Shown in pieces: positions 50,869-58,050 of a stretch of 64,000 nt of DNA. Under the pieces are notes generated by a model, which had not been told where the DNA came from, made no database searches, and was given only the letters and a program-made list of their open reading frames with translations. Origin of the DNA: Paenibacillus ferrarius (lineage in GTDB: Bacteria; Bacillota; Bacilli; Paenibacillales; NBRC-103111). The DNA lies in contig NZ_MBTG01000015.1 in assembly GCF_002027705.1 (NCBI RefSeq), positions 62,001-126,000 on the forward strand. The letters are read 5' to 3'. The translations under genes and the position numbers were made by a program. Within the stretch, counting starts at the first letter, position 1; each line of letters begins with the position of its first letter.

Positions 50869-50990
50869 GATCCATAACTCCTTTGTATGTGTCTTCTACC
50901 CTCCTATTTTACTCGGATTGTCGCAAGAAATCTAGAAATAAGGTATAATTCTTATCACATAACGATGTAAACGAGTGAGGTGACAAATAA

Positions 50991-51419
50991 ATGGCTAATG
51001 ATTTCTTCATGTGGTTCATCATTTTCTGGGTATGTGTCCTGCTTTTTTTCATGTCGGTAGGCGGATTTTTTATGTTTCGGAAGTTTCTCAAGGTGCTTCC
51101 CAAGGAAGACGGCAAATCGAAGCTGGATTGGCAGAATCATTACGTTGACAGCTCCCGGCATCTATGGACGGAAGATTCCAAAGTGTTTCTAGATCAACTC
51201 GTTTCGCCGGTGCCAACAGCTTTCCGGGATATTGCCAAGCATTCGATCGCCGCGCGCATCGGACAAGTAGCCCTCGAAGCGCAAGCCGATCAAGTCACAA
51301 GAGATCACTGTATTGAAGGATATATTCTCGCAACTCCTAAGCGCGACTACAAGAGCTTAACCAGCTTCTTGGAGAAGCAGGCAATTGATTATAGTGCTTA
51401 TAAGCATTTGCTGCAGTAA
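50991..51419 (+). CDS. DUF2621 membrane protein (YneK-like)
   Basis: A 142-residue protein. One N-terminal transmembrane segment (residues 5-30, FFMWFIIFWVCVLLFFMSVGG) is followed by a basic anchor and a cytoplasmic domain with the DUF2621 features VLPKEDGKSKLDWQNHYV and FRDIAKHSIAARIGQVALEA. AGGTGA precedes the ATG. A TATAAT element (50944-50949) lies 42 bp upstream. In Bacillus relatives the family is linked to sporulation-age cells, but no function is established. Confidence 0.85.
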   Translation: MANDFFMWFIIFWVCVLLFFMSVGGFFMFRKFLKVLPKEDGKSKLDWQNHYVDSSRHLWTEDSKVFLDQLVSPVPTAFRDIAKHSIAARIGQVALEAQADQVTRDHCIEGYILATPKRDYKSLTSFLEKQAIDYSAYKHLLQ

Positions 51420-51431
51420 CAGCAATGACAA

Positions 51432-51470
51432 AAAGCCGCTCCACTTTTCACAAAAGAGGAGCGGCTTCTT
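51432..51470 (+). terminator. Terminator of the DUF2621 gene
   Basis: AGCCGCTCC (51434-51442) pairs with GGAGCGGCT (51458-51466), followed by TCTT. It also faces the end of the gene on the other strand at 51484. Confidence 0.8.
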
Positions 51471-51483
51471 GGAATTTCCATTC

Positions 51484-51765
51484 TTATAATCCGTATGTTG
51501 AAGCAAAAGCTTCTTTCTGATAGATCACTCTATGTACCGGCGCCCTTAGAACTTGATAGGACAAAGGCAGATCAAAATCCGTATAACATTTATGTGAATT
51601 GCCAATAATTTCAATATTGAATCTGTTTTCCTCCGTACAAGCACATGATTTACAGAGGCAAAGTGGGATCGTCGTATGATAAAAACCCGTCTTAAAGATC
51701 TTGTTTGCGTTTTCTTTTACCATAAGTGAATTACATTGAATACAATATACAATATCTAAATTCAT
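51484..51765 (-). CDS. Cys-rich protein with putative zinc ribbon, GATAC-box regulated
   Basis: A 93-residue protein. CIQC near residue 8 and CLCKSCAC near 37 give two cysteine pairs that could form a zinc ribbon. The rest is alpha/beta with VLRAPVHRVIYQKEAF near the end. GGGGGGAAGATC before the ATG is a strong site. Two copies of the GATAC palindrome (51801-51815, 51830-51844) lie 36-79 bp upstream, so it belongs to the same regulon as the recombinase-like gene and sinI. Family not recognised. Confidence 0.72.
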   Translation of the reverse strand: MNLDIVYCIQCNSLMVKENANKIFKTGFYHTTIPLCLCKSCACTEENRFNIEIIGNSHKCYTDFDLPLSYQVLRAPVHRVIYQKEAFASTYGL

Positions 51766-51800
51766 GATCTTCCCCCCTTAATTTCTCGGATTCAACAATT

Positions 51801-51815
51801 GTTACGATATGTATA
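51801..51815. promoter_or_regulatory. GATAC box A (degenerate)
   Basis: GTTACGATATGTATA, matching GATACGATTTGTATC at 12 of 15 positions. It lies 29 bp (start to start) from box B in front of the Cys-rich gene. Confidence 0.6.
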
Positions 51816-51829
51816 CAAATCAATTATAG

Positions 51830-51844
51830 GATACGATTTGTAAC
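51830..51844. promoter_or_regulatory. GATAC box B
   Basis: GATACGATTTGTAAC, 14 of 15 identical to box E at 55138-55152 in front of sinI. Confidence 0.78.
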
Positions 51845-51929
51845 ATTACAAGGGGGGAAACCCAGAATTTGTGAAAAAGAACTGAATATTCGTCATTCCA
51901 TAGACGAATCTGCTAATTTTTTAGCATCT

Positions 51930-52370
51930 TCAGCATATGAGATCGACTGTATTCTCCAGGGATAAAGACTCTGTTGCGTAGCTTTTAACTAGTTTACCGT
52001 ATTTATTATTCTGTTTGACGGCTAGCTGATTAATCATATATAGCATTTCAGTATCCGTATTTGCATGCTTGTCTTGTTTAATAATTGCTTTATACACGTA
52101 TTCATTTTCCGTATTGCTGACTAGCGTAATGCCGCCAAGAACGTGAATGGATTGATTAAAAATAGTCAGTTCAAACCCGTAAATGACCTGGTGATTCGTT
52201 GGCAAGCATAACGAGCTAATAAATTTAAAATGAAACTTCTCAAGCTCTATAATGTCAATTAATGTATATTTGCTATTAATAGGTTGATCTCGAATTTGAA
52301 CAATATTTAACTTGCCTATAAACGGTACCAATAATGATAATTTATTCCTTTTTTCCACACCCATTCCCAT
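51930..52370 (-). CDS. Hypothetical protein with degenerate PilZ-like pattern
   Basis: A 146-residue soluble protein. The stretch LIDIIELEKFHFKFISSLCL, followed by beta-rich FELTIFNQSIHVLGGITLV and VYKAIIKQD, has the order of beta strands seen in PilZ domains. The DxSxxG motif is replaced by DIIELEKF and no RxxxR is present, so cyclic-di-GMP binding is doubtful. AGGAG 4-5 nt before the ATG fixes the start. It is divergent from the XRE gene at 52486. The fold call is tentative. Confidence 0.6.
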   Translation of the reverse strand: MGMGVEKRNKLSLLVPFIGKLNIVQIRDQPINSKYTLIDIIELEKFHFKFISSLCLPTNHQVIYGFELTIFNQSIHVLGGITLVSNTENEYVYKAIIKQDKHANTDTEMLYMINQLAVKQNNKYGKLVKSYATESLSLENTVDLIC

Positions 52371-52485
52371 AACTCTCCTTTATAGTTTCATCTTTTATCT
52401 AGTCAAATGAATCTCCGCTTTGCTATAATAGTTCTCTGATACAGCCTTAAAATGCAGTGGATACTGGTTATAGGAAATATATATA

Positions 52486-52872
52486 GTGAGGAATGATACC
52501 TACTTGAAGTATGGAGATCGCATTGCGCAATTACGAGAAAAAAGAGGACTGACTCAAGAAGAACTATCCACGAAAATCGGGATTTCTAGAGCTGCTCTTT
52601 CGCATTATGAAACTAATCGCCGTGAGCCCGATTACGAAACGATTAATAAGATTGCAACTTTCTTTCATGTTACTATTGATTATTTGCTCGGCAGAACGGA
52701 TCAACCCGAAATGGTTCTTGATCACGATGTTCGGGAATTCGTTGAACATCTCGATTTGACGGATGAAAGCATTTTGAAAAAGTTTTCATTAACGGTAGAT
52801 GGCAGAAGGCTGACTCCCGAAGAAGCAAGAAGATTTATCGCTTTTGTGAGAGCTGAGCGCTCTTTGGAGTAG
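52486..52872 (+). CDS. XRE-family regulator (candidate GATAC-box repressor)
   Basis: A 128-residue regulator. The HTH is classic: DRIAQLREKRGLTQEELSTK, then IGISRAALSHYETNRREPDY, followed by INKIATFFHVTIDYLLGRTD. The C-terminal 50 residues are helical and acidic, as in SinR/ImmR-type regulators. A start at GTG 52486 or TTG 52504 is possible; GAGG at 52488-52491 would favour the TTG. It sits among six GATAC boxes (51.8-55.2 kb), so it is the prime candidate to bind them. No box of full quality lies in its own promoter. Confidence 0.87.
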   Translation: MRNDTYLKYGDRIAQLREKRGLTQEELSTKIGISRAALSHYETNRREPDYETINKIATFFHVTIDYLLGRTDQPEMVLDHDVREFVEHLDLTDESILKKFSLTVDGRRLTPEEARRFIAFVRAERSLE

Positions 52873-52978
52873 GTTGTGAGGATGATATCCCTGTTGTAGG
52901 CTGAAACTTCTGTGGGTCAATTCCTAGCTGTTGAAGTACCTGATGAATGTTAACCAGAATTTTTTCTTCGTGTTTCAT
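52835..52978 (-). CDS. Small hypothetical protein downstream of the recombinase-like gene
   Basis: A 47-codon open frame beginning MKHEEKILVNIHQVLQQLGI, amphipathic in its first half, and ending in a Gln/Pro/Ser-rich tail. It is on the same strand as the recombinase-like gene, 52 bp away, and overlaps the 3' end of the XRE gene antisense by 38 bp. The ribosome site (GGGAG, 12 nt) is distant. The codon pattern looks coding, but the call is uncertain. Confidence 0.4.
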   Translation of the reverse strand: MKHEEKILVNIHQVLQQLGIDPQKFQPTTGISSSQPTPKSAQLSQKR

Positions 52979-53030
52979 AAAGAAGTCACACTCCCAACGC
53001 TCAGCTATGATCTTTGAATTGAAGTGATGG

Positions 53031-53537
53031 CTAGCTCGTCACACCGATATATCTTAAAGTAACGGATGGGGCCGACTGATTGAATAAATCTCTCAAAACG
53101 GAGACGTTTTTCGTTTTTAGGTAATAATGATAACCATATGTTTTGCGGAGCGTGTGCGTACCAATATCAGATAGCCCCACCTGCTTGGCGGCTTCGCTTA
53201 GAATCCGATAAACCCGAATTCTCTTGATCGGATTACCCGTTCGTTGGGATGGAAACAAGAAGTTGTCTTCATCCATATATTTGATATAATCCTCAATAAA
53301 TACCTTGAGCTGTGTAGAAAGCTGAAACGTCTTTAATTTACCCGTTTTTTCCTCCCGCACATGTACGATATTTCGATCCATCACATCTTTTACTTTCAAA
53401 GATAGAAGATCACTTAGATGGAGTCCCGAATTAATCCCAATTGTGAATAGAAGCCAGTCTCGAATCGACTGTTCTTTCAACACGGCTTGTATGGCTTCGA
53501 TTTTCTCTTGTTCTCTAATAGGTTGAACAACTTGCAT
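53031..53537 (-). CDS. Tyrosine-recombinase-like protein with altered active site
   Basis: A 168-residue catalytic-domain-only recombinase, similar in layout to B. subtilis YoeC. The Arg-I box reads SGLHLSDLLSL, with His (codon CAT) where active enzymes have Arg (TGLRxSEL). Lys in EEKTGKLK, HTLRKT (HxxR) and the Tyr in LRYIG are present, but the usual LGHSS region reads LFNQSA. It lacks the N-terminal SAM-like domain. GAGGTG 6 nt before ATG 53537. Two GATAC boxes lie upstream. It may be a regulator derived from an integrase. Confidence 0.8.
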   Translation of the reverse strand: MQVVQPIREQEKIEAIQAVLKEQSIRDWLLFTIGINSGLHLSDLLSLKVKDVMDRNIVHVREEKTGKLKTFQLSTQLKVFIEDYIKYMDEDNFLFPSQRTGNPIKRIRVYRILSEAAKQVGLSDIGTHTLRKTYGYHYYLKTKNVSVLRDLFNQSAPSVTLRYIGVTS

Positions 53538-53578
53538 GAGTTGCACCTCACATCATTTTAATCGGATTCATTTTATGC

Positions 53579-53593
53579 GATACTAATTGTATC
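53579..53593. promoter_or_regulatory. GATAC box C
   Basis: GATACTAATTGTATC, perfect arms, 42 bp upstream of the recombinase-like start. It pairs with box D 70 bp away. Confidence 0.85.
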
Positions 53594-53648
53594 TAAGAAT
53601 ACAAAAAAATATATTTTCTTCCCAAGTCCCCCCTCTTTATTACCATAT

Positions 53649-53663
53649 GATACATATTGTATC
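53649..53663. promoter_or_regulatory. GATAC box D
   Basis: GATACATATTGTATC, perfect arms, 70 bp from box C. It lies between the recombinase-like gene and the secreted peptide gene (53789). Confidence 0.85.
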
Positions 53664-53788
53664 ACAAATATTAGAAATGATCTATGCCTTTTCTAGTTCT
53701 CAAAACCTAATATATACGGTATAATTCTTAATAACGAACAGCCACTCCTACATACATATTAATTTAGCATGAAGGGAGGTTAGGTACA

Positions 53789-54076
53789 ATGTTTAGAATC
53801 ACCAGAATATCCCTTATCCTTTTGCTGTTTAGCGCTATCCTTCTTCCAGCCTATGCTTCAGCATCAACAGGCTCAAATAACTCCTCCGTGAACAAAAAAA
53901 CGGCCACACAAACGATTCAACAACTATTCTCTTCCTTCACTAGCAATAAAAAAGAGAGCAAAGAAGATTTAGATGATTTCATGAAGAAAAACTCGAAAAA
54001 CTTCGATAAAATCAAGTGGGAAGACATAGACTGCAAAGATTCTTATGATATTTGGAAAAAATGGTTCTGCTATTAG
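53789..54076 (+). CDS. Small secreted protein with C-terminal Cys pair
   Basis: A 95-residue protein. A cleavable signal peptide is clear (RITRISLILLLFSAILLPAYASA, cut near residue 25). A Ser/Asn/Thr/Lys-rich middle follows, then an acidic/basic helix and the end DCKDSYDIWKKWFCY with two Cys 12 residues apart, which could form a disulphide loop. GGGAGG upstream is strong. TATAAT (53720-53725) is 64 bp upstream. It lies by regulatory genes, so a peptide signal, toxin or envelope role is open. Not recognised. Confidence 0.75.
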   Translation: MFRITRISLILLLFSAILLPAYASASTGSNNSSVNKKTATQTIQQLFSSFTSNKKESKEDLDDFMKKNSKNFDKIKWEDIDCKDSYDIWKKWFCY

Positions 54077-54117
54077 AATACACTCCGTTGGCGTAAGCCA
54101 GCGGAGCTTCTGCTGAG

Positions 54118-54984
54118 CTACATCTGCTTAGTCTCCAGATCGAAGACTGTAATCTCAGGCCGGCAATTGAACCGGATCGGAAACAATGTTGTTCCTATTC
54201 CGCGATTCGTATACACATGAAATTCACTTCCCGCGAAGCTGTAGAGCCCCATCGGATACTTCTGAGCCAAATCTGGTATAAAGATGCTCCCGTAGAAAGG
54301 GATTCGTATCTGTCCCCCATGGCTGTGACCAGAGAGCTGCAAATCTACTGGAAAAGCTAAGGCTGTATCTGCAAAATCGGGTTCATGGGCAAGTAAAAGG
54401 ACGAAATCGTCTTTCCCTACCCCCTTCAACGCAAGTGGCAAGTCAGGCTGACCATGGAACATTTCATCTATACCCACCACCTGCATGCGCTCGAGTCCTC
54501 GTACAATAGAGCGGCTTCCGTTAATAAGTACGGTAAAACCCGAGCGCTCCAGCACATCCACGACTCGTTTGGCATTCAAACGCATATCGTGATTACCGAG
54601 GACTGCAAATTTGCCCAGCTGAGCTTGCAGTCGTGCGAGAATCGGAATGACGTCATCGCTTACTTCCCCGAATTTGGAATCAAAGAGATCCCCTGTAAAG
54701 CAGATCAAATCAGGTTTCTGCTTTTGTACGAGTTCCACGACTTCTTCCAATCGCTTCAAACTGTAATACTTCCCAATATGTGTATCACTGAATTGAACAA
54801 TACGCATACCAGCGAAAGAGGATGGAAAACGCCGGTAGGCCAGTCGAACCCTTTTGATTTGAATCCAGAACCGCTCTCCAAAAATACTATAAAGACCGCC
54901 AGCTCCCGCTAGGGCAACGAGGGCTTTAAGGGCAAAAAGGCCATTCTTGAGAAACGTCCTACGGCTAAGGCGCTTACCATTCAC
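54118..54984 (-). CDS. TAT-exported metallophosphoesterase (YkuE-like)
   Basis: A 288-residue calcineurin-like phosphoesterase. The twin-arginine signal LSRRTFLKNG is at residues 6-15, followed by a hydrophobic segment, so it should leave through Tat, as B. subtilis YkuE does. Metal-binding motifs run FSDTHIG, GDLFDS, GNHD, AHEP and GHSHGGQ in order. The start is the GTG at 54984 with GGAGGG upstream. The substrate on the cell surface is not known. Confidence 0.9.
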   Translation of the reverse strand: MNGKRLSRRTFLKNGLFALKALVALAGAGGLYSIFGERFWIQIKRVRLAYRRFPSSFAGMRIVQFSDTHIGKYYSLKRLEEVVELVQKQKPDLICFTGDLFDSKFGEVSDDVIPILARLQAQLGKFAVLGNHDMRLNAKRVVDVLERSGFTVLINGSRSIVRGLERMQVVGIDEMFHGQPDLPLALKGVGKDDFVLLLAHEPDFADTALAFPVDLQLSGHSHGGQIRIPFYGSIFIPDLAQKYPMGLYSFAGSEFHVYTNRGIGTTLFPIRFNCRPEITVFDLETKQM

Positions 54985-55066
54985 AAGGTAGTCCCTCCCC
55001 TCTCTCGTTTAATGGGGTAATCTTCCGTATTCACGCGTTATTTGTCGAGGGATCTACAATAGCCCT

Positions 55067-55081
55067 GATACACTTTGTATA
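55067..55081. promoter_or_regulatory. GATAC box F
   Basis: GATACACTTTGTATA, one mismatch in the arm, 71 bp upstream of box E and 114 bp before the sinI-like ATG. It overlaps the sinI promoter region. Confidence 0.7.
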
Positions 55082-55137
55082 ATTTTAATATTTTCAGGAT
55101 TGATTTCAAGGAAAAAACGTGCAATAATAAACAGTAA

Positions 55138-55152
55138 GATACGATTTGTATC
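55138..55152. promoter_or_regulatory. GATAC box E
   Basis: GATACGATTTGTATC, perfect arms, just upstream of the sinI-like ribosome binding site. A bound repressor here would sit inside the transcribed leader. Confidence 0.85.
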
Positions 55153-55180
55153 ACACAGGATTATTGTGGAGGGGTTAACT

Positions 55181-55360
55181 ATGAGTATGCTAAACCAGAT
55201 GAAAACCGAAGAGTTCGATGCAGAGTGGATGAATCTGATTATAAGTGCACGTAAATTAGGTCTTACGTTGGAGGATATCCGCGCATTCCTAAGAAGCCCC
55301 TATCAACCCATGAAAAATCCACACCTGACAACAGCAAACAATACCTGCACGTCCTCGTAG
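55181..55360 (+). CDS. SinI-like antirepressor
   Basis: A 59-residue protein with the SinI-type dimerisation domain: EEFDAEWMNLIISARKLGLT then LEDIRAFLRS, matching B. subtilis SinI (DQEWVxLxxEAxxxxISxEEIRKFL). A 20-residue polar tail follows. GGAGGGG precedes the ATG. It faces two SinR-like genes, and two GATAC boxes lie upstream, so another regulator controls its expression. By analogy it would titrate a SinR-like repressor by heterodimer formation. Confidence 0.85.
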   Translation: MSMLNQMKTEEFDAEWMNLIISARKLGLTLEDIRAFLRSPYQPMKNPHLTTANNTCTSS

Positions 55361-55381
55361 AATTCATGAACAAACGCAATA

Positions 55382-55723
55382 CTACTCATCGTTCGGACGT
55401 TTCATTCTCCATTTATTGAAATCTAAAAATTCCCGGAACTGCTGTTTGTCAACTCCAGAAGTCATGGCTTCCTTAATGATCTCATACCATTCCTGATCCA
55501 GCTCACGGTCGTTTGGAGCCATTTCTTCCTGATCATCAATTAACCTGTCAACAGGCACCTTAAGTACAGCTGCAATTTTCTCAAGAAATTGAATCGACGG
55601 ATTCTTCTGAATATCCCGTTCCAAGCTGCTAATATATGACTTAGCCACGCCTGCTCGCTCTGCCAGTTCTGTCAGGGACAGGCCTTTCTCTTTTCGCAAT
55701 TGTTGAACTCGTTTACCAATCAT
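55382..55723 (-). CDS. SinR-like repressor 1
   Basis: A 113-residue repressor. The XRE HTH (residues 1-60) reads IGKRVQQLRKEKGLSLTELA, with AGVAKSYISSLERDIQKNPS as its recognition region. The C-terminal region LDQEWYEIIKEAMTSGVDKQ is SinI-like, the interface used for SinI binding and for dimer contacts. It is monocistronic, behind a TTGTTC-N17-TATACT promoter whose -35 is overlapped by a 20-bp near-palindrome. It is a master biofilm-type repressor by analogy. Confidence 0.87.
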   Translation of the reverse strand: MIGKRVQQLRKEKGLSLTELAERAGVAKSYISSLERDIQKNPSIQFLEKIAAVLKVPVDRLIDDQEEMAPNDRELDQEWYEIIKEAMTSGVDKQQFREFLDFNKWRMKRPNDE

Positions 55724-55767
55724 TTGGGATCTTCCCTCTTCGTGAAGTTATAGTTGCTCTTGTTGTT

Positions 55768-55807
55768 AGTATAGCAGAATTTCTTACAACGAACAAATTT
55801 GTTTGTT
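55768..55807 (-). promoter_or_regulatory. Promoter and palindromic operator of SinR-like gene 1
   Basis: The palindrome AACGAACAAATTTGTTTGTT (55788-55807, one mismatch) overlaps the -35 TTGTTC; the -10 TATACT lies at 55773-55768. The location suggests autorepression, possibly by this SinR-like protein or its paralogue. Confidence 0.65.
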
Positions 55808-55862
55808 ATTAAGAACGGCATTTTACCAAAAAAAGTCTCTTTGGATCAACGCCGTTAATGGA

Positions 55863-56213
55863 CTACTGCTTATTCATCGTTTTATCATCGTGCCATTTCA
55901 TAAAATCAATTAAAATTTTAAATTCATGGATGCGTTCCTTCGCTATGCCTGATTGTTTCAAGTAAAAAACAAAATCGATCCACTCTTGATCCAGTTGGGG
56001 ATTGGTGTCCACATCTACGGCTATTTTTAACAGCGTTTTCAAATCTACTTTCAGAACCAAAGCAATTCTTTCCATGACATGAATGGACGGGTTCTGTTTC
56101 AGATTTCGTTCAATGTTGCTTAAATAGGATTTGGAGATACCCGTCCGTTCGGAAAGCTCGGACAATGTATAGCCCCTTTGTTTACGGATACTTGAAATGT
56201 TTTGTCCGATCAT
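55863..56213 (-). CDS. SinR-like repressor 2, coupled to the EPS operon
   Basis: A 116-residue paralogue of the preceding repressor. It has the same HTH layout (IGQNISSIRKQRGYTLSELS, TGISKSYLSNIERNLKQNPS) and a C-terminal LDQEWIDFVFYLKQSGIAKE SinI-like part. The ATG at 56213 gives the family start; GTG 56225 and ATG 56222 are possible, and the latter overlaps the glmS stop as TGATG. It is therefore translated with the exopolysaccharide operon. Feedback on EPS genes is an inference from this position. Confidence 0.86.
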   Translation of the reverse strand: MIGQNISSIRKQRGYTLSELSERTGISKSYLSNIERNLKQNPSIHVMERIALVLKVDLKTLLKIAVDVDTNPQLDQEWIDFVFYLKQSGIAKERIHEFKILIDFMKWHDDKTMNKQ

Positions 56214-56221
56214 GGTCTCCA

Positions 56222-58024
56222 TCACTCCACAGTGACACTCTTGGCAAGATTTCTGGGTTTATCAATATCGCACCCTCGATATAGCGCAGCATAATAAGCA
56301 ATTAGCTGGAACGGAATGACAGAAACAAGCGGTGTTAGCCATTCATAGACGGCAGGCAGAATAACATGATCTTCTTTCTCCTCTATCCCTTCAATACTAA
56401 TCATGCAGACATGTGCGCCGCGTGCTTTGACCTCCTGAACATTGCTGCGAATATTGGCTCTAACATGAGCTTGTGTCAGGAGTGCAATCACCGGAGTACC
56501 TTCCTCAATCAAAGCAATCGTGCCGTGCTTCAGCTCTCCGCCTGGAAATCCTTCTGCTTGAATATACGAAATCTCCTTCAGCTTGAGCGCGCCTTCCAAA
56601 CAAGCGTAGTAGTCCACACCCCGACCGATAAAAAAGCAGTTGTGCGAATCATTTAAATATTGCCAAACGATCTCTTCCATAACTTCCTTGTGATTAATCA
56701 TAATTTCCATGGCATTAGCGGCAATACTTAATTCATGCGCAGGGTTCACATTCAGCTGAATCCCCTTGGCACGTGCGCTATCGAATGCCAATATGGCTAG
56801 GACTGCGATTTGTGCTGTATAAGCCTTCGTGGAGGCTACCGCTATCTCCGGACCGGCATGCGTCAATAAGGTATGCGTGGCTTCGCGAGACAGCGTAGAA
56901 CCCGGAACGTTGGTTATCGTTAAGGAGCTATAGCCCATTTGTTTGATAGCGACTAACACACCGCGAATATCTGCTGTTTCTCCACTTTGCGAAATAAAGA
57001 TAAAAAACGGCTTTGGAGACAGAATCGGTCTGTTATATAAGAATTCACTGGCAATGTGTGTTTCAACGGGTATATCCGCTATTTGCTCAATGAGCTGCTT
57101 CCCTGCTAATCCAGCGTGGTAGCTAGTACCACAAGCAATGATATAAATCCGATCAGCTTTCTTCATACAATCGCGAATCTCGCTATCCATAATCAAATCG
57201 CCAGCAGCATCTTGATATTTGGAGATAACCTTGCGGATAACGATCGGCTGTTCGTCGATTTCCTTCAGCATATAGTGCGGGTAAGGCCCCTTTTCTATAT
57301 CGCTGGCATTCAGCTTGACGTGAAAGGGTCTGCGCTGAATGACTTCACCGTTCAAGTTTTGAATCCTTTTGAAGTTCTGCCGCAGAATGACGATTTCTTC
57401 ATCCATCAATTCGACAAATTGATTCGTTACTTGCAGCATGGCCATAGCATCGCTAGCAATAACATGGAAATCGGGACCAAGTCCGATCAGTAAAGGGCTC
57501 TTATTTTTCCCCACATAGATCGTTTCCAGATCTTGATTGTCTAATAAGGCAACGGCATAGGACCCCTTGATCTCCAGGAGAAGCTGCCTGAAAGCGTCCT
57601 CGACGGCTAATCCACTGTTTACCCATTTATCCAACAATTGCACAATAACTTCTGTATCCGTTTCACTGACGAAGGGGGTATCCAGCAAGTATTGTGCTCT
57701 AAGTTCTTCATAGTTTTCAATTACTCCGTTATGCACAACCGTGAATCGTCCGCTGTTGCTAAGATGAGGATGCGCATTTCTCCGACTTGGCTTCCCATGA
57801 GTGGCCCATCGGGTGTGACCGATTCCTACTGTCGCCTGTTCCTGCTCATCAATTGCCTCGCGAAGGGCAGCAATGCGGCCCTGTTCTTTGTAGACATGCA
57901 GTCCACTGTCGTTTAACAAGGCGATCCCTGATGAGTCATAACCTCTGTATTCAAGCTTTTCTAGCCCTTTCACTAGAATTTCCTTCGCATCTTGATTCCC
58001 GATGTATCCGACAATTCCGCACAT
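56222..58024 (-). CDS. glmS: Glucosamine-6-phosphate synthase, EPS-operon copy
   Basis: A 600-residue enzyme making glucosamine-6-phosphate from fructose-6-phosphate and glutamine. Cys2 in MCGIVGYIGNQDAKEILVKG is the glutaminase nucleophile, so the start at 58024 is fixed by the family; AGGAGG lies upstream. The two SIS domains are complete (SQSGETADIRGVL, VASTKAYTAQIAVLAI) and the end is KPRNLAKSVTVE. Only 26 bp separate it from the upstream aminotransferase gene, too little for a glmS ribozyme. It supplies UDP-GlcNAc precursors for EPS. Confidence 0.95.
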   Translation of the reverse strand: MCGIVGYIGNQDAKEILVKGLEKLEYRGYDSSGIALLNDSGLHVYKEQGRIAALREAIDEQEQATVGIGHTRWATHGKPSRRNAHPHLSNSGRFTVVHNGVIENYEELRAQYLLDTPFVSETDTEVIVQLLDKWVNSGLAVEDAFRQLLLEIKGSYAVALLDNQDLETIYVGKNKSPLLIGLGPDFHVIASDAMAMLQVTNQFVELMDEEIVILRQNFKRIQNLNGEVIQRRPFHVKLNASDIEKGPYPHYMLKEIDEQPIVIRKVISKYQDAAGDLIMDSEIRDCMKKADRIYIIACGTSYHAGLAGKQLIEQIADIPVETHIASEFLYNRPILSPKPFFIFISQSGETADIRGVLVAIKQMGYSSLTITNVPGSTLSREATHTLLTHAGPEIAVASTKAYTAQIAVLAILAFDSARAKGIQLNVNPAHELSIAANAMEIMINHKEVMEEIVWQYLNDSHNCFFIGRGVDYYACLEGALKLKEISYIQAEGFPGGELKHGTIALIEEGTPVIALLTQAHVRANIRSNVQEVKARGAHVCMISIEGIEEKEDHVILPAVYEWLTPLVSVIPFQLIAYYAALYRGCDIDKPRNLAKSVTVE

Positions 58025-58050
58025 GGCTGATGATACCTCCTGTATAGTAG

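Noticed and set aside
53031..53537. Recombinase-like gene as the integrase that moved the tailocin
   Set aside because: It is 7 kb away beyond housekeeping genes, lacks its N-terminal domain, and has a changed catalytic Arg.
58032..58046. GATACCTCCTGTATA over the glmS ribosome site as another GATAC box
   Set aside because: The arms match, but the centre is the AGGAGG site itself and the rest of the motif differs; a chance match to the ribosome site is more likely.
58025..58050. glmS ribozyme before the glmS gene
   Set aside because: The gap is only 26 bp and holds an AGGAGG site; the ribozyme needs far more space.
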